Of a DNA stretch of 64,000 nucleotides, positions 53,801 to 60,965 are shown piece by piece (position 1 is the stretch's first letter; the number at the start of each line of letters is the position of its first letter). The position numbers and the translations under genes are program-made. The notes under the pieces were generated by a model. The model was not told the DNA's origin. It made no database searches and worked only from the letters and a program-made list of their open reading frames with translations. This stretch comes from a virus, in IMG/VR virus record IMGVR_UViG_3300046007_007152, positions 1-64,000 of that record; one strand, written 5' to 3'.

Positions 53801-55792
53801 ATTAAAAAGATTTAATTTAGAATTATCAGCAGTAAAACCTATTTCTTTTGATATAAAGAAGGCTTTTCTGTCTTTAAATTTTTCATAAACTTCTAAAAAG
53901 TTCTGTTTTTCCTCTGAAATAATGTTTTTTAACTTAGAAAAATAATTAGAATTTAAAATTTGTTGTCTATTGGCAATCGCCCGATCACAGTCTCTAAGGT
54001 GACGGTTATATCTTGCCTCACTTATGCTGCCCTCGCCATACGATTCAAAGAAATCACAATCAGGGTTTATTGAACATTCTGATACAAGTCTATTCCAACG
54101 TTCAATCATCATTTGTTTGATGTTTTGAATTCTAGTTATAGAGGCTTGTAAAAGATCTCTTGCAATATCTACTCTTTTTTCTTCTAAATCATAAAGATAT
54201 TTTGTTTGCAACGTAGGAGTGTCTACTAGATGAAACAAATCACCAATTGTTTTATTATAAGGATCACTATCTAGTTCATAACTTAATGTTAGACCCATCG
54301 GAAACTGTCTTCCTAAAGTCGAACCATCTGCAATATCAAAATTAACCATATCACTGAAAGAACCAGCAGCAACAACGCCGTATTCGGGGGTAAATACTGG
54401 TTCATTTTCAAGTTGTTCAGTGGGATCTCTATATCGTGTATCGCAACAAATACTGCAACGATATAATTTCCATTTTTCTTTTAAGTTTTTCTTATTTGCA
54501 TATTCAATTTTTTTGTCTTTTATTTTTTGTTTTATTTCTTTTTGAATTATTTGGCATATTTTTCCATCTAATTCAGTTTGATCAAACATTGGTTGCCAAG
54601 TTTCAAAACCATCGCGGTTTGAAAAAGTATAACCATAATGATCCCACTCTACCGTTTTATCTCTATTGCTATAACTCGGTGAAAAATAACCAGAAATATT
54701 GTCATTAATTACATTAGCAACTGTTGGTTTTGTATCAACACCAGTTTCTAAAAGAGGGTATTTTTCTACTTTTAACCACTTATTGTAATCTTTAAAATAA
54801 TCAAATGATATTTCTTTTACAGAATGAGATTCATTATAGTCTAGTATTTCTCTATATGGATGATCCCATTTTGGTTCAACAAGATAATACTTTGCAGAAA
54901 ATGCGTTTGATTCAAGTAGTCTTAAATAATTTGATTCATTAATTATCTGTAGTTGACGAATATTTCCAGTTTTGGTTGAAACGGTCGATGCAACATACTT
55001 TTTATCAGTTTTTTCTTTTAGTAGAGACTCAACGCTTCTAAAATTCCAACGATCAATATCTTGCCAAAACATGTAATTACAAGCATATTGATTGCTTTCT
55101 GCTACAGAATGTTCGGCTAAAAACTGTAGAAGTTGAGTTGCTTTAACTGGTCTATTTAATTTACCCCAAGGATACAAAGATTGGTTCTGTTTATACCAAA
55201 CCCAATTATAAGTGGGTTCGATAAACATTGGTTTTTGAGTTGTTCCTTGTTGTTTATTTCCTGATTTAAAGAAATTATTATTAATTACATTTACTAAACC
55301 AAGATTATCTTCTCCATCTTTTGATGCTATTTTTGTAATAATATCAGCACCAGTAGATCCCGTCAATTCTGAAAATTCTTTATATGAAAGAAGATAATGT
55401 TCATAAGAAATAAATTGTATTTCTAATTTGACAGAAGATATATTTACATCTTGATTTAGTTTGTTATTTTTAATCTGATCTTCTGTTGCCTTTACATTAT
55501 AAATTTTATAGCGTAAAGATTTATACGAGTTTGGAATATCTGGATTTTCTATTTTTATAACAACATCTTCAAATCCTGAAAAATTTATTTGTTCTGCTGT
55601 AGAATTTAAATCTCGTATTACTAATTTACCAACAACGGAAGCTTCAAACATTCCTTCCAATAATTCAAGTGAAACATAAGAAAGTTTTGATGCGTCTGGA
55701 AAAATTTGGTAAACTTGACCATCTTTTCCTATAATTTTTAAATCATGTATTGTTAAATTAATAAGTTCTTGTACAATTTCGCTATTTGACAT
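50864..55792 (-). CDS. Giant baseplate hub protein, gp27-like ends
   Basis: 1642 aa. The first ~160 residues (LTIHDLKIIGKDGQ... LEGMFEASVVGKLVIRD) follow the gp27/VgrG-type hub start. The last ~90 (LNGDLTLRPGNVVTLDLGDKRYSGKWLVSSILHDF...MDVILIRD) fit the hub C-terminal barrel. Between lies a huge Tyr/Asn/Ser/Arg-rich region with helical stretches near 530-620. Around 1460-1560 there are two CNCPC motifs plus more Cys, possibly metal-binding. T4 gp27 is 391 aa, so >1000 residues are extra. It stands between 53 and 25. No lysozyme (gp5) motif was found. Confidence 0.75.
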   Translation of the reverse strand: MSNSEIVQELINLTIHDLKIIGKDGQVYQIFPDASKLSYVSLELLEGMFEASVVGKLVIRDLNSTAEQINFSGFEDVVIKIENPDIPNSYKSLRYKIYNVKATEDQIKNNKLNQDVNISSVKLEIQFISYEHYLLSYKEFSELTGSTGADIITKIASKDGEDNLGLVNVINNNFFKSGNKQQGTTQKPMFIEPTYNWVWYKQNQSLYPWGKLNRPVKATQLLQFLAEHSVAESNQYACNYMFWQDIDRWNFRSVESLLKEKTDKKYVASTVSTKTGNIRQLQIINESNYLRLLESNAFSAKYYLVEPKWDHPYREILDYNESHSVKEISFDYFKDYNKWLKVEKYPLLETGVDTKPTVANVINDNISGYFSPSYSNRDKTVEWDHYGYTFSNRDGFETWQPMFDQTELDGKICQIIQKEIKQKIKDKKIEYANKKNLKEKWKLYRCSICCDTRYRDPTEQLENEPVFTPEYGVVAAGSFSDMVNFDIADGSTLGRQFPMGLTLSYELDSDPYNKTIGDLFHLVDTPTLQTKYLYDLEEKRVDIARDLLQASITRIQNIKQMMIERWNRLVSECSINPDCDFFESYGEGSISEARYNRHLRDCDRAIANRQQILNSNYFSKLKNIISEEKQNFLEVYEKFKDRKAFFISKEIGFTADNSKLNLFNIKTIKRVPIRGSKYEKLAKKSVVDNWIAALSEEQLQSNDFAFKGFPVGATSYYPYEIYYDNDSSIDPSIKHPHYDSQYNLNIGYNANPSFSLFEDFGGPDSGGPLDRNPYSVFTYYAQYLFKMTVDIKRSYPVAGSPTCDSRQDSFTETYEYYRIATGTDPSELTPDNIIKRTIQNLEVQKWDDIRTLTYSESGFADYFYDFYYYSVYNDDLSITNKTNNSISFRRRYDVTSSCNNHFSDYTFTIEFVEAASNNKGNPYLSQFNSAICVAAPYGLERITDFNPIDYLNSRNFVNIEGNEEPVRPTENILEEIESFVRIEFQTPIGVNTLYDFPQGFYDTPGSEYYLPYNVLITPGPFGTKSVDYNISVIGQDPFGFDVAVKRIKKKKQNLNTGKKALTNHKDNHIIETGYSHFPQSYYERPANETYEATYGYLPSIATTYNGLYTIGVRGYDNYFRRPLNRFNSASKIYNSNDNFPLYEKRFYPPQEVLDQKSRTYGYSIGDVFSSDSDNKRLVQDDFSNFYMRSSNNINTTTTEILYYDMIQRTTRKNPLSLAQSYYEFSNIRPRSISARTALPSSYYNLSTPYYEGGSWNTKIPKARYRTTRYEVAAGNYTQVYVDAEVSSWTSLNAVDAFKDFNDTDFMNAIPVLSNTTAIRIHANEPVPIDVNYFKSTTPLPPSTSDRITSSWTILGENYLKNRNERVEPEDETSFYGYYYGSSIWKHELADNLEKLVWKNDYTGETEYGLVSPELEEEFSVFDRNFAAQFVVMTRQTIDIEGPCGDYNCSNPNPVNNAPCPDDNPLCNCPCQELRPDRLLVGVTGSEPTYKELKDLEKEIKECTLIEEKLGEDWLGCAWNDPKNPLNCNCPCIGERYMDYLRYSQTYCTFWQTPPERPLLRNAQMMQLLSNKILVKLNGDLTLRPGNVVTLDLGDKRYSGKWLVSSILHDFAKTKHLMDVILIRDTEYKDPNKKAKKLTLNTE

Positions 55793-55794
55793 AA

Positions 55795-56712
55795 TTATGG
55801 AGTTCTAAAAAGTGAGGTTGAAGTAACAGTTGGGTCATTAAATAAAAGTTTTGCTTTATCTTCGATGAGAGGAACTATACGAGTACTAATTACATTTAAT
55901 TTTACTTTATCAACATACTCGGATACAGTTTTTTGTTCATATGTTCGTACTTTAATACCAGTAACAGATAAATTATTTATTACTCTGTAAATTAATGTTT
56001 TTTGAAAAGCAGTTTTATCTGATGGACTGCAAGTATCAACTATAATTTTACTTTCCGATAAAGTTCCGCCTTCGGCTGAAATTAGTGGATTTAAAACTTT
56101 GCCGTTATTTGCAAAAATTTGATAAGGAGAAGAGGCGTAATTTGAATAGCCAAATAAAGTAAAGTCTGTGGATGGTGTTGTACAGAAATTTGTCAAATTA
56201 ACTTCTTCAATCTGCGAAGAATTTGTCAATCTAGACAACCGTTTTATTTTAAATGTTGAAGAAGACAGTCCGGTGGTTGGAAGATTATAATTTTCTTTCA
56301 ATACGATTTGTTTATAAAAAGGATTCCAAGATTCTATAATTCCATATGAATTTTCATTTAAATAAAGTATATCATTTGGCAAAATTTCTGCGTTTTCATA
56401 CACATAAAAAGTTGCTTTTCTCGAATAATTGTCTAATAACGTTCCAAGTTCTTCTTGCTGTGATGGCCAATCGCGATTTACATCATATACTTTATTTGCA
56501 AGCATCATAATCCAATAATAATCAAACGTTCCATACTTTGAAAATGATAATCGTTCTGGTCTTAAGATTTTATCAGAGTATTCTTCATAAAATAAATCAG
56601 GATTTTGAAAAAAAGAATCCTTTATTCCAACTTTAATAAACAAATCTGGAACGGTAAATACTCCATTCGAAAAAGTATATTCCATTTTTGGTAACTGTTC
56701 AAAGTAACGCAT
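55795..56712 (-). CDS. 53: Baseplate wedge protein gp53
   Basis: Joins wedges into the ring. 305 aa (T4 196). RPERLSFSKYGTFDYYWIMMLANKVYD-type block (about 52-77) with DWPSQQEEL follows T4 RPEQLSYRLYGTTDFYWIIL. A LysM-like segment is present (DILYLNENSYGIIESWNP). The C-terminal ~110 residues are extra relative to T4. Its stop lies just before the hub start. Confidence 0.93.
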   Translation of the reverse strand: MRYFEQLPKMEYTFSNGVFTVPDLFIKVGIKDSFFQNPDLFYEEYSDKILRPERLSFSKYGTFDYYWIMMLANKVYDVNRDWPSQQEELGTLLDNYSRKATFYVYENAEILPNDILYLNENSYGIIESWNPFYKQIVLKENYNLPTTGLSSSTFKIKRLSRLTNSSQIEEVNLTNFCTTPSTDFTLFGYSNYASSPYQIFANNGKVLNPLISAEGGTLSESKIIVDTCSPSDKTAFQKTLIYRVINNLSVTGIKVRTYEQKTVSEYVDKVKLNVISTRIVPLIEDKAKLLFNDPTVTSTSLFRTP

Positions 56713-57524
56713 TAAATGATGTCTCCGTATCCAGCCGCGGCCCTGCTCATTATTTTTTCTGAGTTTGTGGCATCTCTATACGCTGGTTCTATTTCTAGAA
56801 ATGCTAATTGAAGATCCAATCCCATATAATAATTATTGGTTGTTAAAATAGGAGAAGATGGATCTAATCGATTAACTGTGTAATTCACCAAAAGAGATGG
56901 TTGTATTTGGTTCGACAAAACAAATGATTTATTTGGTCCAGCGCCTGGAACAATGCTTATTTTCCACATTGCTGGAGGTGTAATTTTATTAAATGTTCTG
57001 GATTCTAGTGTCGGATACATTCTGGACTGAAATCCGTTTGCAATTGCATCAATTATATCCGCATCTTTTCCGTTTTTTGCATATAAACTGAAACCAAAGG
57101 AGTGAGCACGTTTTGCCATATTTTTAAAAGACAAATCACTAAAAGAAACGTCCTGAATAGCAGAACCATTAATTCCGCCCAAAGCACCCATTACATCATT
57201 TGGGGAAAATCCCTTCAGTATTGGCAAATCCAACACTAATGTTGAAAGTTTACCAACTCCACCACCCGTAAATAAATCTCGAACTCCCTGAAGAGCCATA
57301 TCTACATTTGATGGTTCTACGTCTTGGTAATTTGCTGTGTTTGGTGAATTATATCTCTGAAGTGGTAGTATGTAAGAACCAGAATTACCTACAAGTTTTG
57401 CTTCTACTCTTTTATCAGGTCTAGTACTAAAATCTTGTGGTTGAAAACGAACCCAAGCAGCAACTCTTCTTTGATAAGTACTACTGGAGGGATATTGTTC
57501 GTTTACTGGTATTGATGTTGGCAT
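56712..57524 (-). CDS. 48: Baseplate tail-tube cap protein gp48
   Basis: Caps the hub and supports tube initiation by gp54. 270 aa (T4 364). The sequence LESRTFNKITPPAMWKISIVPG (about 183-204) and AFLEIEPAYRD near the C-terminus correspond to the tube-like domain of gp48. The N-terminus includes TYQRRVAAWVRF. It is divergent to gene 4 with only 11 bp between the two start codons, so each promoter must lie inside the other gene or be absent. Confidence 0.88.
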   Translation of the reverse strand: MPTSIPVNEQYPSSSTYQRRVAAWVRFQPQDFSTRPDKRVEAKLVGNSGSYILPLQRYNSPNTANYQDVEPSNVDMALQGVRDLFTGGGVGKLSTLVLDLPILKGFSPNDVMGALGGINGSAIQDVSFSDLSFKNMAKRAHSFGFSLYAKNGKDADIIDAIANGFQSRMYPTLESRTFNKITPPAMWKISIVPGAGPNKSFVLSNQIQPSLLVNYTVNRLDPSSPILTTNNYYMGLDLQLAFLEIEPAYRDATNSEKIMSRAAAGYGDII

Positions 57525-57535
57525 ATCTATTTCCT

Positions 57536-57979
57536 ATGGCGTATAAAAGTAAATATAAACCAAAAAATCCACAAAAATACGTTGGCAACCCAAACAACAT
57601 AATATGTAGATCCTTATGGGAAAGAACCTTCTGTAAGTATTTAGACGAAAATGCCAATATTATTCGTTGGTCTAGTGAAGAACTACAAATTCCTTATATT
57701 TCTCCAGTCGATAACCAAGTTCACATGTACTATCCTGACTTTTTATTTGAAATGAAAAAAGAAAGGGAAGTAGAAACAGTGGTTGTGGAAATAAAACCAG
57801 AAAAACAAACAAAACAACCAATTAAAGGCAAAAAAAGTAGTAAAACATTTTTAACTGAAACTATTCAATATGAGATAAATAAGTCTAAATGGCATTCTGC
57901 TAAAAATTTTTGTGATAAAAACGGATGGAAGTTTATGGTTTTGACAGAAAACAACCTTTTTAGAGGAACCACCAAATGA
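57536..57979 (+). CDS. 4: Head completion protein gp4
   Basis: Small nuclease-like head completion protein (gp4/gp50). 147 aa (T4 150). MAYKSKYKPKNPQKYVGNP aligns with T4 MAYSGKWVPKNISKYRGDP, and RSLWERTFCKYLDEN, VVEIKPEKQTKQP and SKWHSAKNFCDKNGWKFMVLTE with the T4 blocks. Catalytic-type residues of the PD-(D/E)xK kind (YPDFLFE ... VEIKP) are visible. The ATG at 57536 is chosen by this alignment over a 33-codon upstream extension. First gene of the plus-strand block. Confidence 0.94.
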   Translation: MAYKSKYKPKNPQKYVGNPNNIICRSLWERTFCKYLDENANIIRWSSEELQIPYISPVDNQVHMYYPDFLFEMKKEREVETVVVEIKPEKQTKQPIKGKKSSKTFLTETIQYEINKSKWHSAKNFCDKNGWKFMVLTENNLFRGTTK

Positions 57980-58545
57980 GTCTTTACGAACACTCAATCT
58001 CCACTCTTCAAAACTATATAAATTCTCAAGGTGGGATACAACTCCCAAACAGATATCATGTAACAATAAAGAGAAAAGATCAAGATCAACAAGGTGAATT
58101 TATCTGTAGTATGTCTCAACTACCATCAAGAAGAGTTAAAGCATATGCAGATATGTTATCTGGTGTTGCCTCACCAATTGGTATGCCTTATGGGGTTGAA
58201 TATGTAAATAATCTCATGGAATTTGTAATTGAGGAATCTTTTGCGAGCAGAAAATACTTTGAAGATTGGATTTCTTCACTTTTTACTGATGAATTTGGAC
58301 ATTCTGATTCAGATTATGTAAATAGAATAAATTTTGTTGAAAATGCAACCGGAGAGATAAAGATAGAAGCATTATCTGTTCAGAATAGAGGAAATTCACC
58401 AAAAGTAAATGCTAGATACAAATTGTATGAATGTTTTCCTTTAGAATTAATACCAACTAAATTCGATGAAACAATGATGAACTCTACAATGAAATTTACT
58501 GTTAATATGTTCTATTCACGTTACACATATGACATGCTTGCATAA
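57976..58545 (+). CDS. 54: Tail-tube-fold protein, probable tube initiator gp54
   Basis: 189 aa, gp19 family. LPNRYHVTIKRKDQ, FICSMSQLPSRRV, FEDWISSLFTDEFG and a terminal MKFTVNMFYSRYTYDM follow the tube-protein strand pattern. Position with 48, 26 and the tape measure supports the tube initiator gp54, although T4 gp54 is longer (320 aa). ATGA overlap with gene 4. The alternative is a second tube paralogue unrelated to 54. Confidence 0.68.
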   Translation: MSLYEHSISTLQNYINSQGGIQLPNRYHVTIKRKDQDQQGEFICSMSQLPSRRVKAYADMLSGVASPIGMPYGVEYVNNLMEFVIEESFASRKYFEDWISSLFTDEFGHSDSDYVNRINFVENATGEIKIEALSVQNRGNSPKVNARYKLYECFPLELIPTKFDETMMNSTMKFTVNMFYSRYTYDMLA

Positions 58546-58547
58546 CT

Positions 58548-58555
58548 AATAAATA
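58548..58555 (+). promoter_or_regulatory. Late promoter box AATAAATA before 26
   Basis: Seven of eight match. The +1 would be G58561, so the mRNA begins GAGGTAATTATG with the SD at its very 5' end, 9 nt before the ATG. Mirrors the layout before gene 13. Confidence 0.6.
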
Positions 58556-58569
58556 TTATTGAGGTAATT

Positions 58570-59307
58570 ATGCTTAAAGAATTATTGATTGAAAAAACAC
58601 CAAAATATACTGAAATTTTACCAGTAACCCAAAAAAGAGTAACATTTAGACCATTTGTTGTTAGAGAAGAAAAAAATCTCATGATAGCAAAGGAAACTTC
58701 ATCATTTGATAATTTAATGACAACGGTTCAAGAAGTAATCAACTCTTGTACCACTGGCATTCCAAATGATGACTGTAAATCTCTACCATTTTGTGATTTA
58801 GAATATTTGTTTTTAAAAATAAGAGAAAAATCGCTAGGAGAAATTGTTGAATGTTATCTAACTTGCCCAGAAACACAGGAACGAGTTGTTTCTTCTATTA
58901 ATTTACAAAACGTAAAAATATCAAATAAAAAAATAAATGACAAGATAAAGTTAGATTCGAATATTACAGTTGTAATGAAACAACCAACTCTTGACACTTA
59001 TTTAAAGTTAAATAAATTCGAATTTAAAGAAGAAGAAGAGGGAGTGTTAGAATTACTAGCATTGTGTGTTTCTGAAATACATGCAAAAGAAGAAGTTTAT
59101 TACACAAAAGATGTACCTCACGAAGAAGTTCAACAGTTTATTGAGTCATTAACTGCAAAACAATTCAAAATATTAGTTTCTTTTTTGAAAGAAATACCAA
59201 CAATTGAATACACCATACCGTATAAAACAAAAGATGGGGTTGAAAGAACACTAACAATAAGAGGATTTTCTGATTTTTTAGAATTATTCTTGGTTATGCC
59301 GATTTAA
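58570..59307 (+). CDS. 26: Baseplate hub / tape-measure chaperone gp26
   Basis: 245 aa (T4 208). VTFRPFVVREEKNLMIAKE, CDLEYLFLKIREKSLGEIVE and a Cys pair CYLTCPETQE match the T4 baseplate gp26 family. The domain helps hub and tape-measure assembly. Near its 3' end the codons GAT TTT TTA form a U_UUU_UUA slippery heptamer. The -1 frame there is open for 58 more codons (see frameshift entries), so two products are likely: the short 245-aa form and a longer form. Confidence 0.88.
   Translation: MLKELLIEKTPKYTEILPVTQKRVTFRPFVVREEKNLMIAKETSSFDNLMTTVQEVINSCTTGIPNDDCKSLPFCDLEYLFLKIREKSLGEIVECYLTCPETQERVVSSINLQNVKISNKKINDKIKLDSNITVVMKQPTLDTYLKLNKFEFKEEEEGVLELLALCVSEIHAKEEVYYTKDVPHEEVQQFIESLTAKQFKILVSFLKEIPTIEYTIPYKTKDGVERTLTIRGFSDFLELFLVMPI
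59274..59280 (+). promoter_or_regulatory. Candidate -1 ribosomal frameshift site T_TTT_TTA
   Basis: The heptamer lies in the correct phase: last base of GAT (59272-59274), then TTT and TTA in the gene 26 frame. Tandem slippage lets both tRNAs re-pair one base back. The -1 frame is closed just before it (TGA 59271-59273) and open after it, so the site lies at the very beginning of the overlap, as expected of a functional site. I did not identify a firm stimulatory hairpin downstream. Confidence 0.75.
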
Positions 59308-59453
59308 TCTCTATTTTTAAAATAAATTTTCAAATATTTTTTGAACATAAAGTGCCAATAGATCAAATAGAGAGAATGCTACCGTGGGAGAGAAATTTAT
59401 TCGTGGACATGATGAGAAAACATATAGAAAATCTAAACGAAGAATTAAAATAA
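59280..59453 (+). CDS. -1 frame extension of gp26 (GT-like chaperone C-terminus)
   Basis: Fifty-seven codons plus a stop (TAA 59451-59453) in the -1 frame of 26. After RIILGYADLISIFKINF it holds IERMLPWERNLFVDMM and a Lys/Glu helix end (ENLNEELK). The LPWER(E/D) helix is typical of the T half of G-GT tape-measure chaperones and of small downstream hub-assembly proteins. There is an internal ATG at 59376, but without an SD, so translation by frameshift from gp26 is favoured (fusion of about 302 aa). The next gene is the tape measure, again as in lambda G-GT-H. Confidence 0.72.
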   Translation, partial: RIILGYADLISIFKINFQIFFEHKVPIDQIERMLPWERNLFVDMMRKHIENLNEELK

Positions 59454-59465
59454 TCATCAAAAGCC

Positions 59466-60932
59466 ATGAAGCCTACAAAAAAAGAACAAATTAAAAAAAT
59501 TATAAGAAAACAAGCGAATAAAATTAACATACCTTTCTTTAATTTTGACAACGCAAAGAAAACTGTTGATATTTCTCCATCCACTACTCTAAAAATTCTT
59601 CCAGATTTAATTGAAAAAGAAAAAAATGAGGAAACTAATGAAAAGTTTTCTCATTTTTTAATAAAACCCACTCCTGTTTTACCAAAAACAGCAAAACTAA
59701 GTTCAATTACACAACCAATTTTGTTTAATTCCGTAAAAAATGAACAAAAATTGACAGCAAACTATAATAAAAATACACTGCAACCAAAATTATTAGTTAA
59801 TAGTGCAGTTAACTCTGCAATTAAACCAAAATTATTAGTTAATAGTGGAGTTAACTCTGCAATTAAACCAAAATTAAAAGAAAATAATACTAAAAATTCA
59901 TTAATTTCATCAATATTAGTAAATAAACAGACAACTTCTCTTCCATCTATAGAGGCAAAACTAGAACCAAATGCAACGAGTGCTGGTGGGTTTGAGCAAG
60001 CAAAATTAATAACAATTAAAAAACCGAATGCCACCAAAAAAGAATTAGTTTTAGTGGGGGAACGGGGAAAAGAAACTATTAATCAAATAGACAATTCCAT
60101 AGTTCCTGTAGATTTAATAAAACACATAAAAACAAAAACTAATCTTATCACAACCACAGATACTAAACCAAAAACAGAACTAAAAAAAGAAATAAAACCA
60201 ATTCAAATAAAAGCAAAAGATGATCTTGGAACCATAACAAATGTTTTAGTAGCAAAACATGACGCCAAATCTATTCTTTCTATGGTAAAAAATCAATCAA
60301 TTGCAAACAGAATTGAACGTAAATCTGACGGTGGATTTGAACTTCAAGCATCCGCACATTTCTTAGGAATGTTATCAAAAATAGGAAAAGCAACTAGTGC
60401 AATTAGTAAATCTGGCTTAGGATCAACCGCAAAAAATATGGCAAAAAATGCTGCTGGAAATATTAAATCTGGAGCTACATCTATAGCATCTAAATCTTCT
60501 GGATTGGCTGGTGTTGGTAGCCAGCCAGGTACTTCTGCGACAGTTGCTGTCCCATCTACTGCATCTGAACCACTCCCGGTTGCGGATCAGCCTCAAGCAG
60601 AAGAAGGAGGTTCTGGTGGATCGGCCGGCGGTGGAATTGCGTCTGCTGTGGGGGGGATAATGGGTGGTGCAGGAGCAGCATTAGGTGGTATCGCTTCTGG
60701 TTTAGGTGCAGGATTAGGTGCAATGAGTGCATTGAATCCTGCTTCAATGATTGGAAAGGGAATAAAAGGATTATTAGGTGGTAGCGATGAACAAAAACCG
60801 GTTCTTCCAATTGTTCAAAGTAATTCGGCAAATCCAACAACAGTTACCACAATATTACATCAATATGATATCTACAGAAAAACAGCAGATGATTCATTTA
60901 TGCTGCCAAATTATAGAAGAGAATATGGTTAA
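59466..60932 (+). CDS. 29: Probable tape measure protein (gp29-like)
   Basis: 488 aa (T4 gp29 590). ELVLVGERGKETI (about 195-207) fits the VGE-x-G-x-E motif often found in tape measure proteins. The N-terminal 190 residues are Lys/Asn/Thr-rich and helical. Residues ~325-450 are Gly/Ala/Ser-rich and hydrophobic, as in the membrane-active part of tape measures, and the end (YDIYRKTADDSFMLPNYRREYG) is aromatic and charged. A 14-residue tandem repeat is at ~107-134. It follows the chaperone pair directly and converges on gene 32 at a shared terminator. The family call is tentative. Confidence 0.65.
   Translation: MKPTKKEQIKKIIRKQANKINIPFFNFDNAKKTVDISPSTTLKILPDLIEKEKNEETNEKFSHFLIKPTPVLPKTAKLSSITQPILFNSVKNEQKLTANYNKNTLQPKLLVNSAVNSAIKPKLLVNSGVNSAIKPKLKENNTKNSLISSILVNKQTTSLPSIEAKLEPNATSAGGFEQAKLITIKKPNATKKELVLVGERGKETINQIDNSIVPVDLIKHIKTKTNLITTTDTKPKTELKKEIKPIQIKAKDDLGTITNVLVAKHDAKSILSMVKNQSIANRIERKSDGGFELQASAHFLGMLSKIGKATSAISKSGLGSTAKNMAKNAAGNIKSGATSIASKSSGLAGVGSQPGTSATVAVPSTASEPLPVADQPQAEEGGSGGSAGGGIASAVGGIMGGAGAALGGIASGLGAGLGAMSALNPASMIGKGIKGLLGGSDEQKPVLPIVQSNSANPTTVTTILHQYDIYRKTADDSFMLPNYRREYG
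59784..59867 (+). repeat. Two 42-nt tandem repeats in the tape measure gene
   Basis: Units 59784-59825 and 59826-59867 differ by one base and encode PKLLVNSAVNSAIK and PKLLVNSGVNSAIK. A partial third copy (PKL) follows. In-frame, so copy number changes would alter tape length by 14 residues. Confidence 0.9.
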
Positions 60933-60941
60933 AAAGAAAAA

Positions 60942-60959
60942 CCCCCGATTTCTCGGGGG
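60942..60959. terminator. Bidirectional terminator between tape measure and 32
   Basis: Perfect 7-bp stem CCCCCGA/TCGGGGG with a 4-nt loop (GAAA on the minus strand). On the minus strand it is followed by GTTTTTCTTTTT (strong, for gene 32); on the plus strand by AATTTCTTATT (weaker, for the tape measure gene). It lies in the 33-bp gap between convergent stops. Confidence 0.9.
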
Positions 60960-60965
60960 AATTTC

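Noticed and set aside
59376-59453. Independent 25-codon gene starting at ATG 59376
   Set aside because: No SD is seen, and the frame is open upstream into gene 26 right down to a correctly phased slippery heptamer, so a -1 fusion explains it better.
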